Shown: positions 16,313 to 24,978, counted from the stretch's first letter. The stretch: 64,000 bases of DNA from an uncultured Pseudodesulfovibrio sp. (GCF_963675635.1 NZ_OY776488.1:2116001-2180000); one strand, 5' to 3'. The notes: a model not told the origin generated them from the letters alone. Numbers and translations are program-made.

Positions 16313-17524
16313 GTGAGTAAGAAGTGGATTCAATCTGACAAATTTCGCGGAATCAGATGGCAGCAACACCCGAAGCGGAAACATGGAGTCCGCTTCGATA
16401 GGCGTTTTGCCTATCGATTTATGTTTCAGGGCAAACGCTACGAAGGTTTTCTTGGCTGGGAGACAGAAGGTTGGCATGAGAAAGACGCATACTTAAAAAA
16501 AGAGTTCTATCTTGAAAACGCCAAGAATGGCCACGGACCGACCAGCCCTAAGAGAGAAGCACAACAATCCCGCGAAGCTGTCTTGGCTGAGAAACGTAAA
16601 GACATTTCATTTGAGGCCTATTTCAACAATCGATACCTGCCAGAAGCTCGCACACGGAAAAAAGAGCACACCATAAGAACCGAAAAGCAGCATCTCCGAG
16701 ACTGGCTCTCCCCTCAGTTGAATGAAAAGCCCATGCGCTCCATAAGCCCCGACGACATTGAACGAATCAAGCTTGCAGTTCTAGACAAAGGACGCACTCC
16801 CAGGACAGCACAGCATATCCTAGCCGTCTTTCGCCTCGTATGGAATCATGCAAGAAAGAGAGGTATCGTCGAGACAGACAGCCCTACCCGCGCTATTGAA
16901 ATCGGCAGAATTAACAATGAGCGCACCAGGTTTCTCAAGCCAGAAGAAGCGCAAAAGCTTTTAGACACGGTCAGGGCCCTCGACGAAAATGCCTACTCAT
17001 TAACTCTGGCCGCCCTATACACCGGCGCAAGACTAGGAGAGCTAACCGGCCTCACTTGGAGTGCAATCGATATGCAGGAAAAATCAATCACTCTTCTGCA
17101 CACGAAAACAGGCAAACCACGTATTTTGCCCATAGCTGGCGCGTTATATGAAATTATCGAGAACATTGGCGAAGGGACTCCTGAAGAACTTGTATTCACA
17201 AATTCGAAAAAGGCTAAATGGCGCGAGGCTCCGTGGGGCTTTCGACAGGCCATCAAGGATCTCAAGCTCAACGAAGGCCGAACAGACAAGCGAGAGTGGA
17301 TTTGCTTCCATAGCCTCCGACACACAGCTGCCTCTATGATGCTCGCTGCCGGTGTGGATATCCGTACCATCCAATCACACTTTGGCTGGTCTACGCTTGC
17401 TATGCTTCAACGCTATACTCATGCTCTGGATGAGTCGAAGCGAGCAGCGATTGACTCATTGGAAAGGGCCTTAGCCACCAAGCCAGGTGGTAAGATTCTT
17501 CCATTCAAGAAGACCGCAGAATAA
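16313..17524 (+). CDS. Site-specific tyrosine integrase
   Basis: A 403-residue recombinase that inserts and excises the element at tRNA-Leu. The N-terminal half has a phage-integrase SAM-like domain (ISPDDIERIKLAVLDKG). The C-terminal catalytic domain shows the first arginine in ALYTGARLGELTGLTW, HSLRHTAASMML and the distal region IQSHFGWSTLAMLQRYTH, whose tyrosine is the nucleophile. The GTG at 16313 was chosen because GGAGG lies five bases upstream; a TTG at 16301 overlaps that site. It is the first gene inside the left attachment site. Confidence 0.95.
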   Translation: MSKKWIQSDKFRGIRWQQHPKRKHGVRFDRRFAYRFMFQGKRYEGFLGWETEGWHEKDAYLKKEFYLENAKNGHGPTSPKREAQQSREAVLAEKRKDISFEAYFNNRYLPEARTRKKEHTIRTEKQHLRDWLSPQLNEKPMRSISPDDIERIKLAVLDKGRTPRTAQHILAVFRLVWNHARKRGIVETDSPTRAIEIGRINNERTRFLKPEEAQKLLDTVRALDENAYSLTLAALYTGARLGELTGLTWSAIDMQEKSITLLHTKTGKPRILPIAGALYEIIENIGEGTPEELVFTNSKKAKWREAPWGFRQAIKDLKLNEGRTDKREWICFHSLRHTAASMMLAAGVDIRTIQSHFGWSTLAMLQRYTHALDESKRAAIDSLERALATKPGGKILPFKKTAE

Positions 17525-17558
17525 AGCCCCCCCCAAAAAAACATACTGCGCCACCGCT

Positions 17559-17692
17559 TCTACAGAGAGGACGCACAAGCGCTTGATATGTCTGATGAAT
17601 TTTGGCTCAACCTGAAGCACATTCGGGCATACACAAGCCTGAAAAATTCTTCGAAGAAACAGACTCTTAAAAAAACAAACATGCATCGATAA
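17559..17692 (+). pseudogene. Possible remnant of a HigA-type antitoxin gene
   Basis: The plus frame here reads AQALDMSDEFWLNLKHIRAY and ends at TAA near 17690. The words DEFWLNL resemble the segment after the helix-turn-helix of HigA/VapI antitoxins (TSPEFWLNLQ). No start codon, helix-turn-helix or toxin gene is present, so it is at best a fragment. The rest of the gap 17525-17738 holds only a terminator. Confidence 0.3.
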
Positions 17693-17704
17693 ATACTTAA
17701 TCTT

Positions 17705-17732
17705 AAAAAGCCGCTAGCAATTGCTAACGGCT
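17705..17732 (-). terminator. Terminator of the VWA/zinc-ribbon gene cluster
   Basis: AGCCG and CGGCT (17709-17713, 17728-17732) flank the perfect palindrome TAGCAATTGCTA. On the minus strand TTTTT follows. It can act in both directions and also faces the integrase side. Confidence 0.75.
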
Positions 17733-17738
17733 CTTATC

Positions 17739-18077
17739 TTATCCTTCAAATTCAGCATCACACCGATTGCAGTGCCAGACCCCAATGATATGTCGGTCGA
17801 TATGTTCCCCGACTTGGTTACCGACCGTTGCCCCGGCAAAGAATCCTGCAAGGGCACCGGCAAGGGCTCCGGTTATGGCACCCATTCCGGTGCCAATGAC
17901 AGGGGCAAATCGAGAGCCAATAGCTGCTCCGCATATAGCTCCACTTGATGCGCTGGCGTAACCCGCTGCGCCGCCAGCCACTCCTCCTACAGCCGTTCCG
18001 AGTTTTTGCGTTCTGTTTATTAAAATGACGTGCGTATCCCCATTGCAGTTTGGGCATTTGGGTGTTTCATTTTCCAT
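17739..18077 (-). CDS. Zinc-ribbon protein with glycine-zipper membrane segment
   Basis: A 112-residue protein with two CxxC pairs, CPNC at the N-terminus and CNRC at the C-terminus, that would come together as a zinc ribbon. Between them lies a long Gly/Ala-rich stretch with GxxxG spacing (GGVAGGAAGYASASSGA, ITGALAGALAGFFAGA), typical of glycine-zipper membrane inserts. It is the last gene of the minus-strand cluster led by the MoxR-type ATPase, 24 bases after the VWA gene. Function unknown; a small membrane effector or pore subunit is possible. Confidence 0.7.
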   Translation of the reverse strand: MENETPKCPNCNGDTHVILINRTQKLGTAVGGVAGGAAGYASASSGAICGAAIGSRFAPVIGTGMGAITGALAGALAGFFAGATVGNQVGEHIDRHIIGVWHCNRCDAEFEG

Positions 18078-18101
18078 ATTTTCTCTCGCTTATATTTGTG
18101 A

Positions 18102-19676
18102 TTATTTGACCAGCGCACCACGCAACATGCCAAACATAGACGGGGCCAATTCGGACAGGTCGTGGATGGTGCGGCTATGGTTTGGAATCAGTTTGGTGAT
18201 GGCTTCGGACATGATGCCCAGACCGTAGATTTCGATGCCAAGACGCCTGGCGTCTTCAATGGCACTGAGTGCAACATTGGACGAGTCAGGATCACCGTCC
18301 GTCAGGATCAGGACGATCCTTCTTGGTTCAGAAAGCGGTTGCATCTGTTGCAGCACCCACCAGAGGGCTTCTCCAAGCGGTGTGCAACCTGCTGCGCTCA
18401 CGGCAAAGTCAGCGTGCATCCGCTCTCCATGTCGCAGAATGGGGCACACTGTCGGGCCTTGGCCGTTTCCGTTGCCTCCATCTGTCGGAGTACCTGCAGG
18501 AAAGGCCGTAACCGCTACATTTATACCATCGATGGAATCCAAGGCAGTGGCAACTGCATGACATATCTGCGAGGTTAGCTTAATACGCCGTCGCATTGAG
18601 CCGGAACAATCCAGCAGAATGTGAACAGCAGTATTCACGCCAACCTTGCGAGCTTCCCATTTGAACACACGAGAATCTGCTACCGTCAACCGGTGCAATT
18701 GACGCGAATCCAGACGACCATGGCGACTGACGTTACTTCGTGCCATCACCGATGATTGCAACACTCCTTGAAGCTGAGTTCGCAATGCAACTGAAGCCCG
18801 TCTCGTTACCTTTTCATCCTCCGGTGGGATAGGCTTCGTGGTCTTATTCCCAAGCCTTGCTACACAGAGAGATTCACTCAAATCCTGCGGTTGACCTTTA
18901 GTGAGCGATTCAGCAAGCGCCCCACCTAGGTCATCTGGCAAATCGTCTGGGGTTGCCTGAAAGAGCTGTTTCAGACTCCTACAAGATCCTTCGGCCACCC
19001 CATTGGGACTACCGTTTTTGAATGTGTTTTTGTCTTTAGAGCCCTCATTTTTAGGGACCTGTGAATCCAATTTCTCTTTAAGGATGGAAACGACTTCCCG
19101 CGCATACAGGATACAATCCTGTGTTGATTCACAGCAGACATGCACCTTTTGCAGGACTATGTTTAACCGCGCAATCAGACCAGGATATTGAGCTTCAACA
19201 AGGCAGCCGGCAGCATCTCGCTGATTGCCCAGCGAAGGGACATCCCACGCTCGTACCGACAACAGCAACCAATTCAAGATTGCCATACCAGGATCAGTAG
19301 CCTGTTCAGAGTCATTGCCGAACAGATGCTGAATGAGCCAGTTGAAGTTCTGGCGGCAACCGGGAAACAAACGCGCCAGACGATGCTCAACACGCCAATC
19401 CTCAAAGGTATTCCAGACGTGCATTTCTAGCGGCGTCAGGTTCGCCAACTTCAGCCAATCAAAACGAGTTTCCCGAATATGCGCAGCTTCATGATCCGCA
19501 TATCCACGCGCTAGACCGATGAGTGTTTCGTCACAACCCAGAGGAAGCGCAGGCAGATGAATAGTATTGCCATCCGTATATGCTCCGGTTCCCCCAATCA
19601 CTATTTTTACGCCGTATTTACGCCCGAGCACGCTTGCCACCATGGGCAGTGATTTCATGATGAGTTTGTTCGTCAT
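18102..19676 (-). CDS. VWA-domain protein with N-terminal HEAAH motif (CobT-like architecture)
   Basis: A 524-residue protein. Near residue 65 it has YADHEAAHIRETRFDW, a zinc-metalloprotease-like HExxH-type motif, followed by NTFEDWRVE. The C-terminal von Willebrand A domain has the MIDAS sequence HILLDCSGSMRRR and ILTDGDPDSSN. MoxR-type ATPases work with VWA partners, and the ATPase gene lies two genes upstream. The ATG at 19676, with GGTGA upstream, is preferred to a TTG at 19688 that overlaps the previous stop. CobT of cobaltochelatase has similar architecture, but no other chelatase subunit is present. Confidence 0.8.
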   Translation of the reverse strand: MTNKLIMKSLPMVASVLGRKYGVKIVIGGTGAYTDGNTIHLPALPLGCDETLIGLARGYADHEAAHIRETRFDWLKLANLTPLEMHVWNTFEDWRVEHRLARLFPGCRQNFNWLIQHLFGNDSEQATDPGMAILNWLLLSVRAWDVPSLGNQRDAAGCLVEAQYPGLIARLNIVLQKVHVCCESTQDCILYAREVVSILKEKLDSQVPKNEGSKDKNTFKNGSPNGVAEGSCRSLKQLFQATPDDLPDDLGGALAESLTKGQPQDLSESLCVARLGNKTTKPIPPEDEKVTRRASVALRTQLQGVLQSSVMARSNVSRHGRLDSRQLHRLTVADSRVFKWEARKVGVNTAVHILLDCSGSMRRRIKLTSQICHAVATALDSIDGINVAVTAFPAGTPTDGGNGNGQGPTVCPILRHGERMHADFAVSAAGCTPLGEALWWVLQQMQPLSEPRRIVLILTDGDPDSSNVALSAIEDARRLGIEIYGLGIMSEAITKLIPNHSRTIHDLSELAPSMFGMLRGALVK

Positions 19677-19681
19677 GACAA

Positions 19682-20647
19682 TCACCAAAGCCCATGGCTA
19701 TCGATCTGATGTTGATGCACCGATTCGGGAATGAACTCAGCGTCAGCTATCGATTTTTCAGGCAATGAAGGAATCGTGTCTGCAACCAGACCAGCCAGGA
19801 TATCACTGGCATCTTTGCCATCGAGGATCTTCTGCCCATGCGCCACGAGCGTTACAGGATCACGAAGCATGGACACAACACCTTGAAGCATCACCAACTC
19901 ACTGCCATGGATGTAACCGCGAGTAGGAATACGGTTGAAGGTCGTTTCCAGAAGATCCACTACGGGCACGACACGCGGTTCAACAAAGCTAAGCCCCGAC
20001 AGTTTGGTATGGATGGAACGCAAAGGAGACAACGCCTTGTGCGTCACCTTGTCCTTTCCGTCAAAACACCGATGCCATGTATCTGTCGCAGCCTTGGCAA
20101 CCTCACCGAAAAGCGTGCCGCCAAGTTCATTCACTTCATCATGCAAACCCTGATGTACCGCGTCATCCGTGGGTGGCAGGAGCTTGAACAACTGCCACTT
20201 GAAGCCGATACGACTACGGACGTAATCCGCACTGACAGTAGAGCCGCCGATCAGATTCTCCCAGCCAGGATGCTGCGATATCCAATCCCGTACAGCGTCA
20301 TCGTACCGATTGAGGAATTGATCTTTTGCGTTCAGGAAGTCATTACGAATGACGGTCAGTTCCGCCACGACCTCATCAGCTTTATCCTCAGGAAGTGCCC
20401 AACCGCCAAGGAATCGGACACCGGTTCGATCCAGCAGGTTCACAGCGCGAGCCTTGAGTGTCCCGAAGATACGTAGCTCCTGCGGATTGCAAATCTTCTT
20501 GCTGCCCAGCGACGCCAGTTCTTCAGGCGGCAACTCCGCCCCACCAAAGTCCGAGGGTGTTAATTTCTTGCGAGCAGTCCAAATGTTCACGTCCAGATTC
20601 AGGGCCATCAAATTGTCGAGCACAGTGATGTCAGTGTGGGTATCCAT
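19682..20647 (-). CDS. DUF3150-like protein
   Basis: A 321-residue cytoplasmic protein without signal peptide or membrane segment. The words LNLDVNIWTARKKLTP, ELASLGSKKICNP and NLLDRTGVRFLGGWALP match what I remember of DUF3150, a family found in plasmids and islands between a CobS/MoxR-like ATPase and a VWA protein, exactly the order here. Starts two bases after the ATPase stop codon. The role is unknown; it may be the substrate or adaptor of the ATPase-VWA pair. Confidence 0.75.
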   Translation of the reverse strand: MDTHTDITVLDNLMALNLDVNIWTARKKLTPSDFGGAELPPEELASLGSKKICNPQELRIFGTLKARAVNLLDRTGVRFLGGWALPEDKADEVVAELTVIRNDFLNAKDQFLNRYDDAVRDWISQHPGWENLIGGSTVSADYVRSRIGFKWQLFKLLPPTDDAVHQGLHDEVNELGGTLFGEVAKAATDTWHRCFDGKDKVTHKALSPLRSIHTKLSGLSFVEPRVVPVVDLLETTFNRIPTRGYIHGSELVMLQGVVSMLRDPVTLVAHGQKILDGKDASDILAGLVADTIPSLPEKSIADAEFIPESVHQHQIDSHGLW

Positions 20648-20649
20648 GA

Positions 20650-21633
20650 TTACTCCTTGGTTTCTTGTGGGAAGATGCGTTGCGCCAGTTCGTGCAATAC
20701 GGTCCTGGTCTCAGGGGAAGCTCGATAGCCAAGAGAGCGATCGAGCGCATAGGTCACGGGCTGAATGCCTTGCCTTGCAAGCGGTTGGAATCGGACAGTC
20801 AAGTCTGCCCAACGAATGAGAGTACGGGTCGAGAAAGTGATTTCGATAGTGTCGCGAAAGCTGCCGTCAGCCTCGCCCATAAACAGTTTGCGGACCTCGT
20901 TGGCGTATTCCACCATCTTGGTCCGCACGTCCTTGGGAAGTCCCGGTGCCTTGCGATGCAGTAGCTCGCGCTCCGACTTAGGACTGGGGTAACCGATTTC
21001 GCACAGCCAGAAGCGATCCATGAAGGCTAAATTCTGTCTGAGCGTTCCTTGATACAATCCGGTTTCGTCGGCTCCGCCATTGGTGTTGGCTGTGGCCGCA
21101 AAGCGGAATAACGGATGCGGTTTGATAACTTCTCCGCTGTTCTCCGGGATGCATAGCGGATCTCCATCCAGAATTCCGTTGAGACCGGCAGCAGTCGCCG
21201 GATCAAGTAGGTCTATTTCATTAAGCAGGAATAACCCGCCGAACTTCATGGCGAGCGCCAGCGGTCCATACTGAAAGGACATATTCGAGTCCTCCACGGT
21301 CAAATGCCCGACCATATCGGGGAACTCCAGCCGTCCGTGCCCAGTGATGTCGAAAACCGGATAATTAAGCTTGGCTGCAAGTTGTTTGATCAGACTTGTT
21401 TTACCCGAACCAGCAGGTCCGAACACGTAAAGCGGGTCAGACGAATCCATAAACCAGACGACCGCGTCACGGCTCGAATCATGGAAGAGGTATTCCGGGT
21501 TAGGTTCCGGGGTAAACGAGGATGGAGATGCAAAGCCGCATACCGTCCGTTTGGATTTCTTGCCGCTGAAGACCTCTCCTGCATCGTGGTTAGTCGGTTG
21601 CATGGTTTGCAGTTCTTTCAAGATGTCACTCAT
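20650..21633 (-). CDS. MoxR/CbbQ-type AAA+ ATPase
   Basis: A 327-residue AAA+ ATPase. Walker A is FGPAGSGKTSL, Walker B GGLFLLNEIDLLDPA, sensor 1 RFAATANTNG, and the arginine-finger region includes TLRQNLAFMDRFW. Such ATPases insert metals or remodel partner complexes together with VWA proteins. The start is the ATG at 21633 with AAAGGAGG upstream; the longer frame runs into a terminator hairpin. That hairpin ends only about 25 bases before the start, leaving no room for a separate promoter. Confidence 0.88.
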   Translation of the reverse strand: MSDILKELQTMQPTNHDAGEVFSGKKSKRTVCGFASPSSFTPEPNPEYLFHDSSRDAVVWFMDSSDPLYVFGPAGSGKTSLIKQLAAKLNYPVFDITGHGRLEFPDMVGHLTVEDSNMSFQYGPLALAMKFGGLFLLNEIDLLDPATAAGLNGILDGDPLCIPENSGEVIKPHPLFRFAATANTNGGADETGLYQGTLRQNLAFMDRFWLCEIGYPSPKSERELLHRKAPGLPKDVRTKMVEYANEVRKLFMGEADGSFRDTIEITFSTRTLIRWADLTVRFQPLARQGIQPVTYALDRSLGYRASPETRTVLHELAQRIFPQETKE

Positions 21634-21657
21634 GGTTTCCCTCCTTTGAAAACGGAA

Positions 21658-21692
21658 AGAGCCCCGGCCTGCTTGTGCAGAACCGGGACTCT
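21658..21692 (-). terminator. Terminator-like hairpin directly before the MoxR-type gene
   Basis: On the minus strand the stem AGAGTCCCGG ... CCGGGGCTCT with an inner TGC/GCA helix is followed by TTCCGTTTT. It ends the ankyrin-gene transcript and may also be an attenuator of the MoxR operon. It is clearly related to the hairpin at 24655-24686. Confidence 0.75.
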
Positions 21693-21771
21693 TCATATTT
21701 TATGAGTTTCAGTTAATGGTTTAACTATCTACAAGGTGCGTACCTTAAATACGTCTCACCATTTAACTATT

Positions 21772-24081
21772 TTATTGGAAGTTTGTATTGCTCTCGTTTG
21801 GTCTTGAAAAGTCCTTTAGAAGGCCATGCATTTGATGTGAACGGCACGCCTCGTTCAAGGAAAGGCCACTATCAAGTGTGACATCCATATCTGCTCCGTG
21901 TTTAAGCAAGAGGCTAGCGACTTCAGCATGATCAATGAGTACTGCTTGAAACAAAGGTGTCATTCCTTCGTGGTGAACATCATTCACTTCCGCCCCTGCT
22001 CCCAGCAAAATCTTGATATTATCAATGTCGCCGAAAGCCGTGCCATAGCCCTTGCCACAGCGCCCAGGCCAAGGGCGATCCTTTGCATCGGAAGCACAGT
22101 TAAGCACAGCGTAGAGTAGTGGTGACAGTTCTCCATACTCAGTTGTTATCCGTTGTCGTATGTCCACACCACGTTTGATGAGTAATCGCAGCAAATATGG
22201 TACACGATGAACTAGCACCATATGGAGTGCTGTATATTTGAGCTGACCGCTAGCCGTAATCAACGCTTCAGGGAGTACGTTTTTTGGCCTGTAACCCGGG
22301 TATCGCATGGGTGTCATCAAGGTGTTGGTTGCGATAGGGCTGTCATCACGGCTCAGAATGGCTTCAGCGACTTTGTATCTGTCCTTCCAGGTTTCCTGAT
22401 CCATGGCTGTATAAAATGCATTATTTTCTAGTACGGTGCGGAAATTCAGATTAATTCCTTTATTTATGAGCCTGATGGCTTGGTCGTAGCTATGGTCTTT
22501 GATGGCTGCGCATAGTTTGTTGTTGTCTACAGTGTAAGTTTTTATAATGGCATTCAGCTGCCCTTTGTACTTTGCCTTGCCATCCCTCTGAGCTTCTGAT
22601 GAAGTTCCGATTTCGGGAATCCATTTCCCGAACAAGCCCTCAAAACGCCGTCGTCCGATTTCAAGAACCCGCCGTCGGTATTCTTCGTCTTCAAGGTCAT
22701 GTTTAGAGAATTCGTCTTGCTTGGCGGAGACATTCCAAAGTGCGACACACTGGTCATGCCATTGAGACCAGGATTTCATTTTCTTTATATGCAACCAGTA
22801 CTTACCACGTGACTTTCCGAAGCGTTGCTTATTCGACAACAGGTAACATGCCATCGAATGTGTTATCTCAAGGATGATCGGCATGAGGTTGCCAGCTCGA
22901 TAGCGAGCATTACAAAACGCCTCCCAAAGAAGGTTATATCCATCTTCGATATCGTTGTTTTCGAGGGCTTTGAGGCCATCTGCAAAAGGAATGGTGAACG
23001 AGTGAAAGCCGCCATTGTCTGGACCACTTTTAAGCTCCAGGAGTCTCGATTCAAGTAATGTACCTTTGCGGCCATGGGGAGGAAGAATTTTCAGGCATTC
23101 AACAAACAGTTTTTTCTCTGCTTCATAGGGTGCGAACCAGAAACGCTCTTCGTGCAGTTCAGCGATGACTTTTAATGGAGGCCGCCGTTCTTCTACTTGT
23201 TCAACGATAATCTGTTTAGCTATTTTAGTACGATCGTAAAGTGAAGTTTCAGCATGAGCGGGCATATCGATGAAGGTTCTTAAGCATCGCGTGAAAGATC
23301 TTCTTAATAGTTCGATATATGTTGTAGCAAAAGAATCCCGTAACATGTTGGCCGTTTGCTGATCATATTCATTGGCGAGGGCTCGGAGAGTGTTATCCAC
23401 AGCACTCGCTATAATGAGTCCAGTTCTCAGGGAGCGGCGGAGATCTGCAGCAATATCCCCAGAGAGGTATTTAGCCTTTGCTACGGCAAGGATGGTTGCC
23501 ATGGACGGAGTTGACACTCCAGTCATCCAGTTCTCTATGGTTCGTTCATCTTTGATAGTTGTATCGTTGGAGAACCAAAAAGTTTCCATATCCATTTGGG
23601 CTTGACGTAGCCACCACTTGAGGAAGCGACCAACAGCAGATTTTCCCTTACGCGGCAGGAACCATGTCGGTGTACGCGGAAAGGGCGTTTCTACAGGGCC
23701 ACCGCAGATGCAACTGGTGAACGAGATTCTAAATGCCGTATGCGCGAGTGTCTTTGAAAGGTATTCCCTGAAGAGCGATTCCCATGCCTGTTTCGAATCT
23801 TCCCAGTTGGTGCTGGGGAATGCCATACGCCGGCACCAGTTCACTTCGTGTAGAAGCTCTACGCAAGTAATGCTGAGGATGGTGGAGCGAATATCCTTGT
23901 GGCCGAAAAGCTGAGCCATCAGCATTTCAAACTCATCATGCTCCAGCAAGGCTTCGTCTTTAAGGAAACGTTTGAGATGTTTTTTTTGGGAGTCTTCTAG
24001 GTAGTACTGTAAGCCAGAGAGTTTAAAAAGCGTTTCGATAGCGGTCGCAACAGGGGAATAGTGTGTTTGTTCTTGTGTCAT
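21772..24081 (-). CDS. Large ankyrin-repeat protein with HTH-like segment
   Basis: A 769-residue protein of unrecognised family. The C-terminal 150 residues hold ankyrin repeats (TALHMVLVHRVPYLLRLLI, NIKILLGAGAEVNDV, GMTPLFQAVLIDHAEVASLL). Around residue 180 the words TIENWMTGVSTPSMATILAV resemble an XRE-type helix-turn-helix. The middle is helical and rich in Trp and Arg without catalytic motifs that I can name. No strong ribosome site precedes the ATG at 24081. It lies between two tiny genes and the MoxR cluster, in a region dense with defence genes. Confidence 0.8.
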   Translation of the reverse strand: MTQEQTHYSPVATAIETLFKLSGLQYYLEDSQKKHLKRFLKDEALLEHDEFEMLMAQLFGHKDIRSTILSITCVELLHEVNWCRRMAFPSTNWEDSKQAWESLFREYLSKTLAHTAFRISFTSCICGGPVETPFPRTPTWFLPRKGKSAVGRFLKWWLRQAQMDMETFWFSNDTTIKDERTIENWMTGVSTPSMATILAVAKAKYLSGDIAADLRRSLRTGLIIASAVDNTLRALANEYDQQTANMLRDSFATTYIELLRRSFTRCLRTFIDMPAHAETSLYDRTKIAKQIIVEQVEERRPPLKVIAELHEERFWFAPYEAEKKLFVECLKILPPHGRKGTLLESRLLELKSGPDNGGFHSFTIPFADGLKALENNDIEDGYNLLWEAFCNARYRAGNLMPIILEITHSMACYLLSNKQRFGKSRGKYWLHIKKMKSWSQWHDQCVALWNVSAKQDEFSKHDLEDEEYRRRVLEIGRRRFEGLFGKWIPEIGTSSEAQRDGKAKYKGQLNAIIKTYTVDNNKLCAAIKDHSYDQAIRLINKGINLNFRTVLENNAFYTAMDQETWKDRYKVAEAILSRDDSPIATNTLMTPMRYPGYRPKNVLPEALITASGQLKYTALHMVLVHRVPYLLRLLIKRGVDIRQRITTEYGELSPLLYAVLNCASDAKDRPWPGRCGKGYGTAFGDIDNIKILLGAGAEVNDVHHEGMTPLFQAVLIDHAEVASLLLKHGADMDVTLDSGLSLNEACRSHQMHGLLKDFSRPNESNTNFQ

Positions 24082-24128
24082 GATATGTGTGGTGACGGGC
24101 GAGCTGTTTCCAGCCCACCCGAATGTGG

Positions 24129-24266
24129 TTAATCTTCGTCGTCAATATAGCTATCGTTGTTGGGATTATGCGTGTCGGCCCAGTCATCCATATCAGCATC
24201 GTTGTTAGGGTTGTTGATGTCAGACCAAGTATCAAGTTCATCTTGGCTCATGTTCGAAGTGTCCAT
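24129..24266 (-). CDS. Tiny acidic repeat protein
   Basis: A 45-residue protein with AAGGAG eight bases before the ATG at 24266. Two imperfect repeats fill most of it: DTWSDINNPNNDADM and DDWADTHNPNNDSYI, followed by DDED. The protein has about fourteen acidic residues and no basic residue except one histidine. Function unknown. It lies 30 bases after a gene for an equally small basic protein. Confidence 0.65.
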   Translation of the reverse strand: MDTSNMSQDELDTWSDINNPNNDADMDDWADTHNPNNDSYIDDED

Positions 24267-24296
24267 AGCGTATTCTCCTTGTCGTTGAAATGGTTA

Positions 24297-24425
24297 TTAG
24301 TTCTTTTTTCTGTTGGGGTTCTTTTGTTTCCCACGATTCCCCTGTGCCTGATCGTGCTGACGATTCGTACCTTTACTTCCCTTGTTGGCATTGCCTTGAT
24401 TCGCTTTGTTGTCTTCCTGTTTCAT
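24297..24425 (-). CDS. Tiny basic Gln/Asn/Lys-rich protein
   Basis: A 42-residue protein starting MKQEDNKANQGNANKG and ending NPNRKKN, with GGAGGA just before the ATG at 24425. It lacks hydrophobic residues and is probably disordered. The strong ribosome site and clean placement support translation. It pairs in position and opposite charge with the acidic protein at 24129-24266. Confidence 0.55.
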   Translation of the reverse strand: MKQEDNKANQGNANKGSKGTNRQHDQAQGNRGKQKNPNRKKN

Positions 24426-24546
24426 GATTCCTCCTTGGAATGTTTCGTCTTTGTCTATCGACTCGGAGTTGGGCTGGCGAACATGCTAACGGACATTATT
24501 TTTCATTAAGGCAAGAAAGTCTTTCTTAATGCGATATTGGCATTGA

Positions 24547-24630
24547 TTATGGTTCAATCATGCTACCGATTTCACTGGCATCAAGTTCCGCAGGTTGCAG
24601 CATTTCCAGTTCCTTGATTATTTCGCTCGT
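24547..24630 (-). pseudogene. Degenerate duplicate of the MoxR-gene 5' end
   Basis: 27 codons reading TSEIIKELEMLQPAELDASE and ending at TAA. They match the start of the MoxR-type protein (MSDILKELQTMQPTNHDAGE) and follow the same leader (CAAAGGAG plus hairpin), but the start codon position is ACG. It is either a dead duplicate or a mini-gene using a rare start. Confidence 0.5.
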
Positions 24631-24654
24631 AGTTTTTCTCCTTTGAAAACAGAA

Positions 24655-24686
24655 AACCCCGGCCCTGCGTGTGCAGAACCGGGGTT
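24655..24686 (-). terminator. Terminator after the toxin-antitoxin pair
   Basis: AACCCCGG / CCGGGGTT outer stem with a CTGC/GCAG inner stem, followed on the minus strand by TTTTCTGTTTTC. It lies 22 bases past the toxin stop codon. Together with the downstream AAAGGAG it duplicates the leader of the MoxR-type gene. Confidence 0.85.
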
Positions 24687-24708
24687 AATCTTGTAATGTT
24701 TTAGTGAA

Positions 24709-24978
24709 TTATCTTAACTCTTTCGTATGCCAGAGTCGTAATATGTAAACAGCGTCACCTTTCACGAGGTAACGCACAATATATCGTCCAAATACGAATT
24801 CACGGACTCCCTCAACATCTTCAAGAGGACGTCCTATATGTGGTGTTTCTGTGAACCTATTAATAACAGATTTGAGATTGAGCACTGTAGTGCGAGCTAT
24901 TTCCAAGTCGTGCTGAGCAAGGAAATCGTGAAACCGTTTTAAATCTTGAACAGATTCAGGGGAAAACCTTATTTGCAT
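24709..24978 (-). CDS. RelE/ParE-type toxin
   Basis: An 89-residue toxin of the ParE/RelE fold: MQIRFSPESVQDLKRFHDFL, then NRFTETPHIGRPLEDVEGVR and FVFGRYIVRYLVKGDAVYIL ending LRLWHTKE. ParE members poison gyrase and RelE members cleave mRNA; the sequence does not settle which. The ATG overlaps the antitoxin stop by ten bases, typical of the pair. Confidence 0.9.
   Translation of the reverse strand: MQIRFSPESVQDLKRFHDFLAQHDLEIARTTVLNLKSVINRFTETPHIGRPLEDVEGVREFVFGRYIVRYLVKGDAVYILRLWHTKELR

Noticed and set aside
18102-21633. Cobaltochelatase CobS/CobT for cobalamin synthesis
   Set aside because: The MoxR-type ATPase and VWA protein have a similar architecture, but CobN is absent, a DUF3150-like gene lies between them and the setting is a mobile element.
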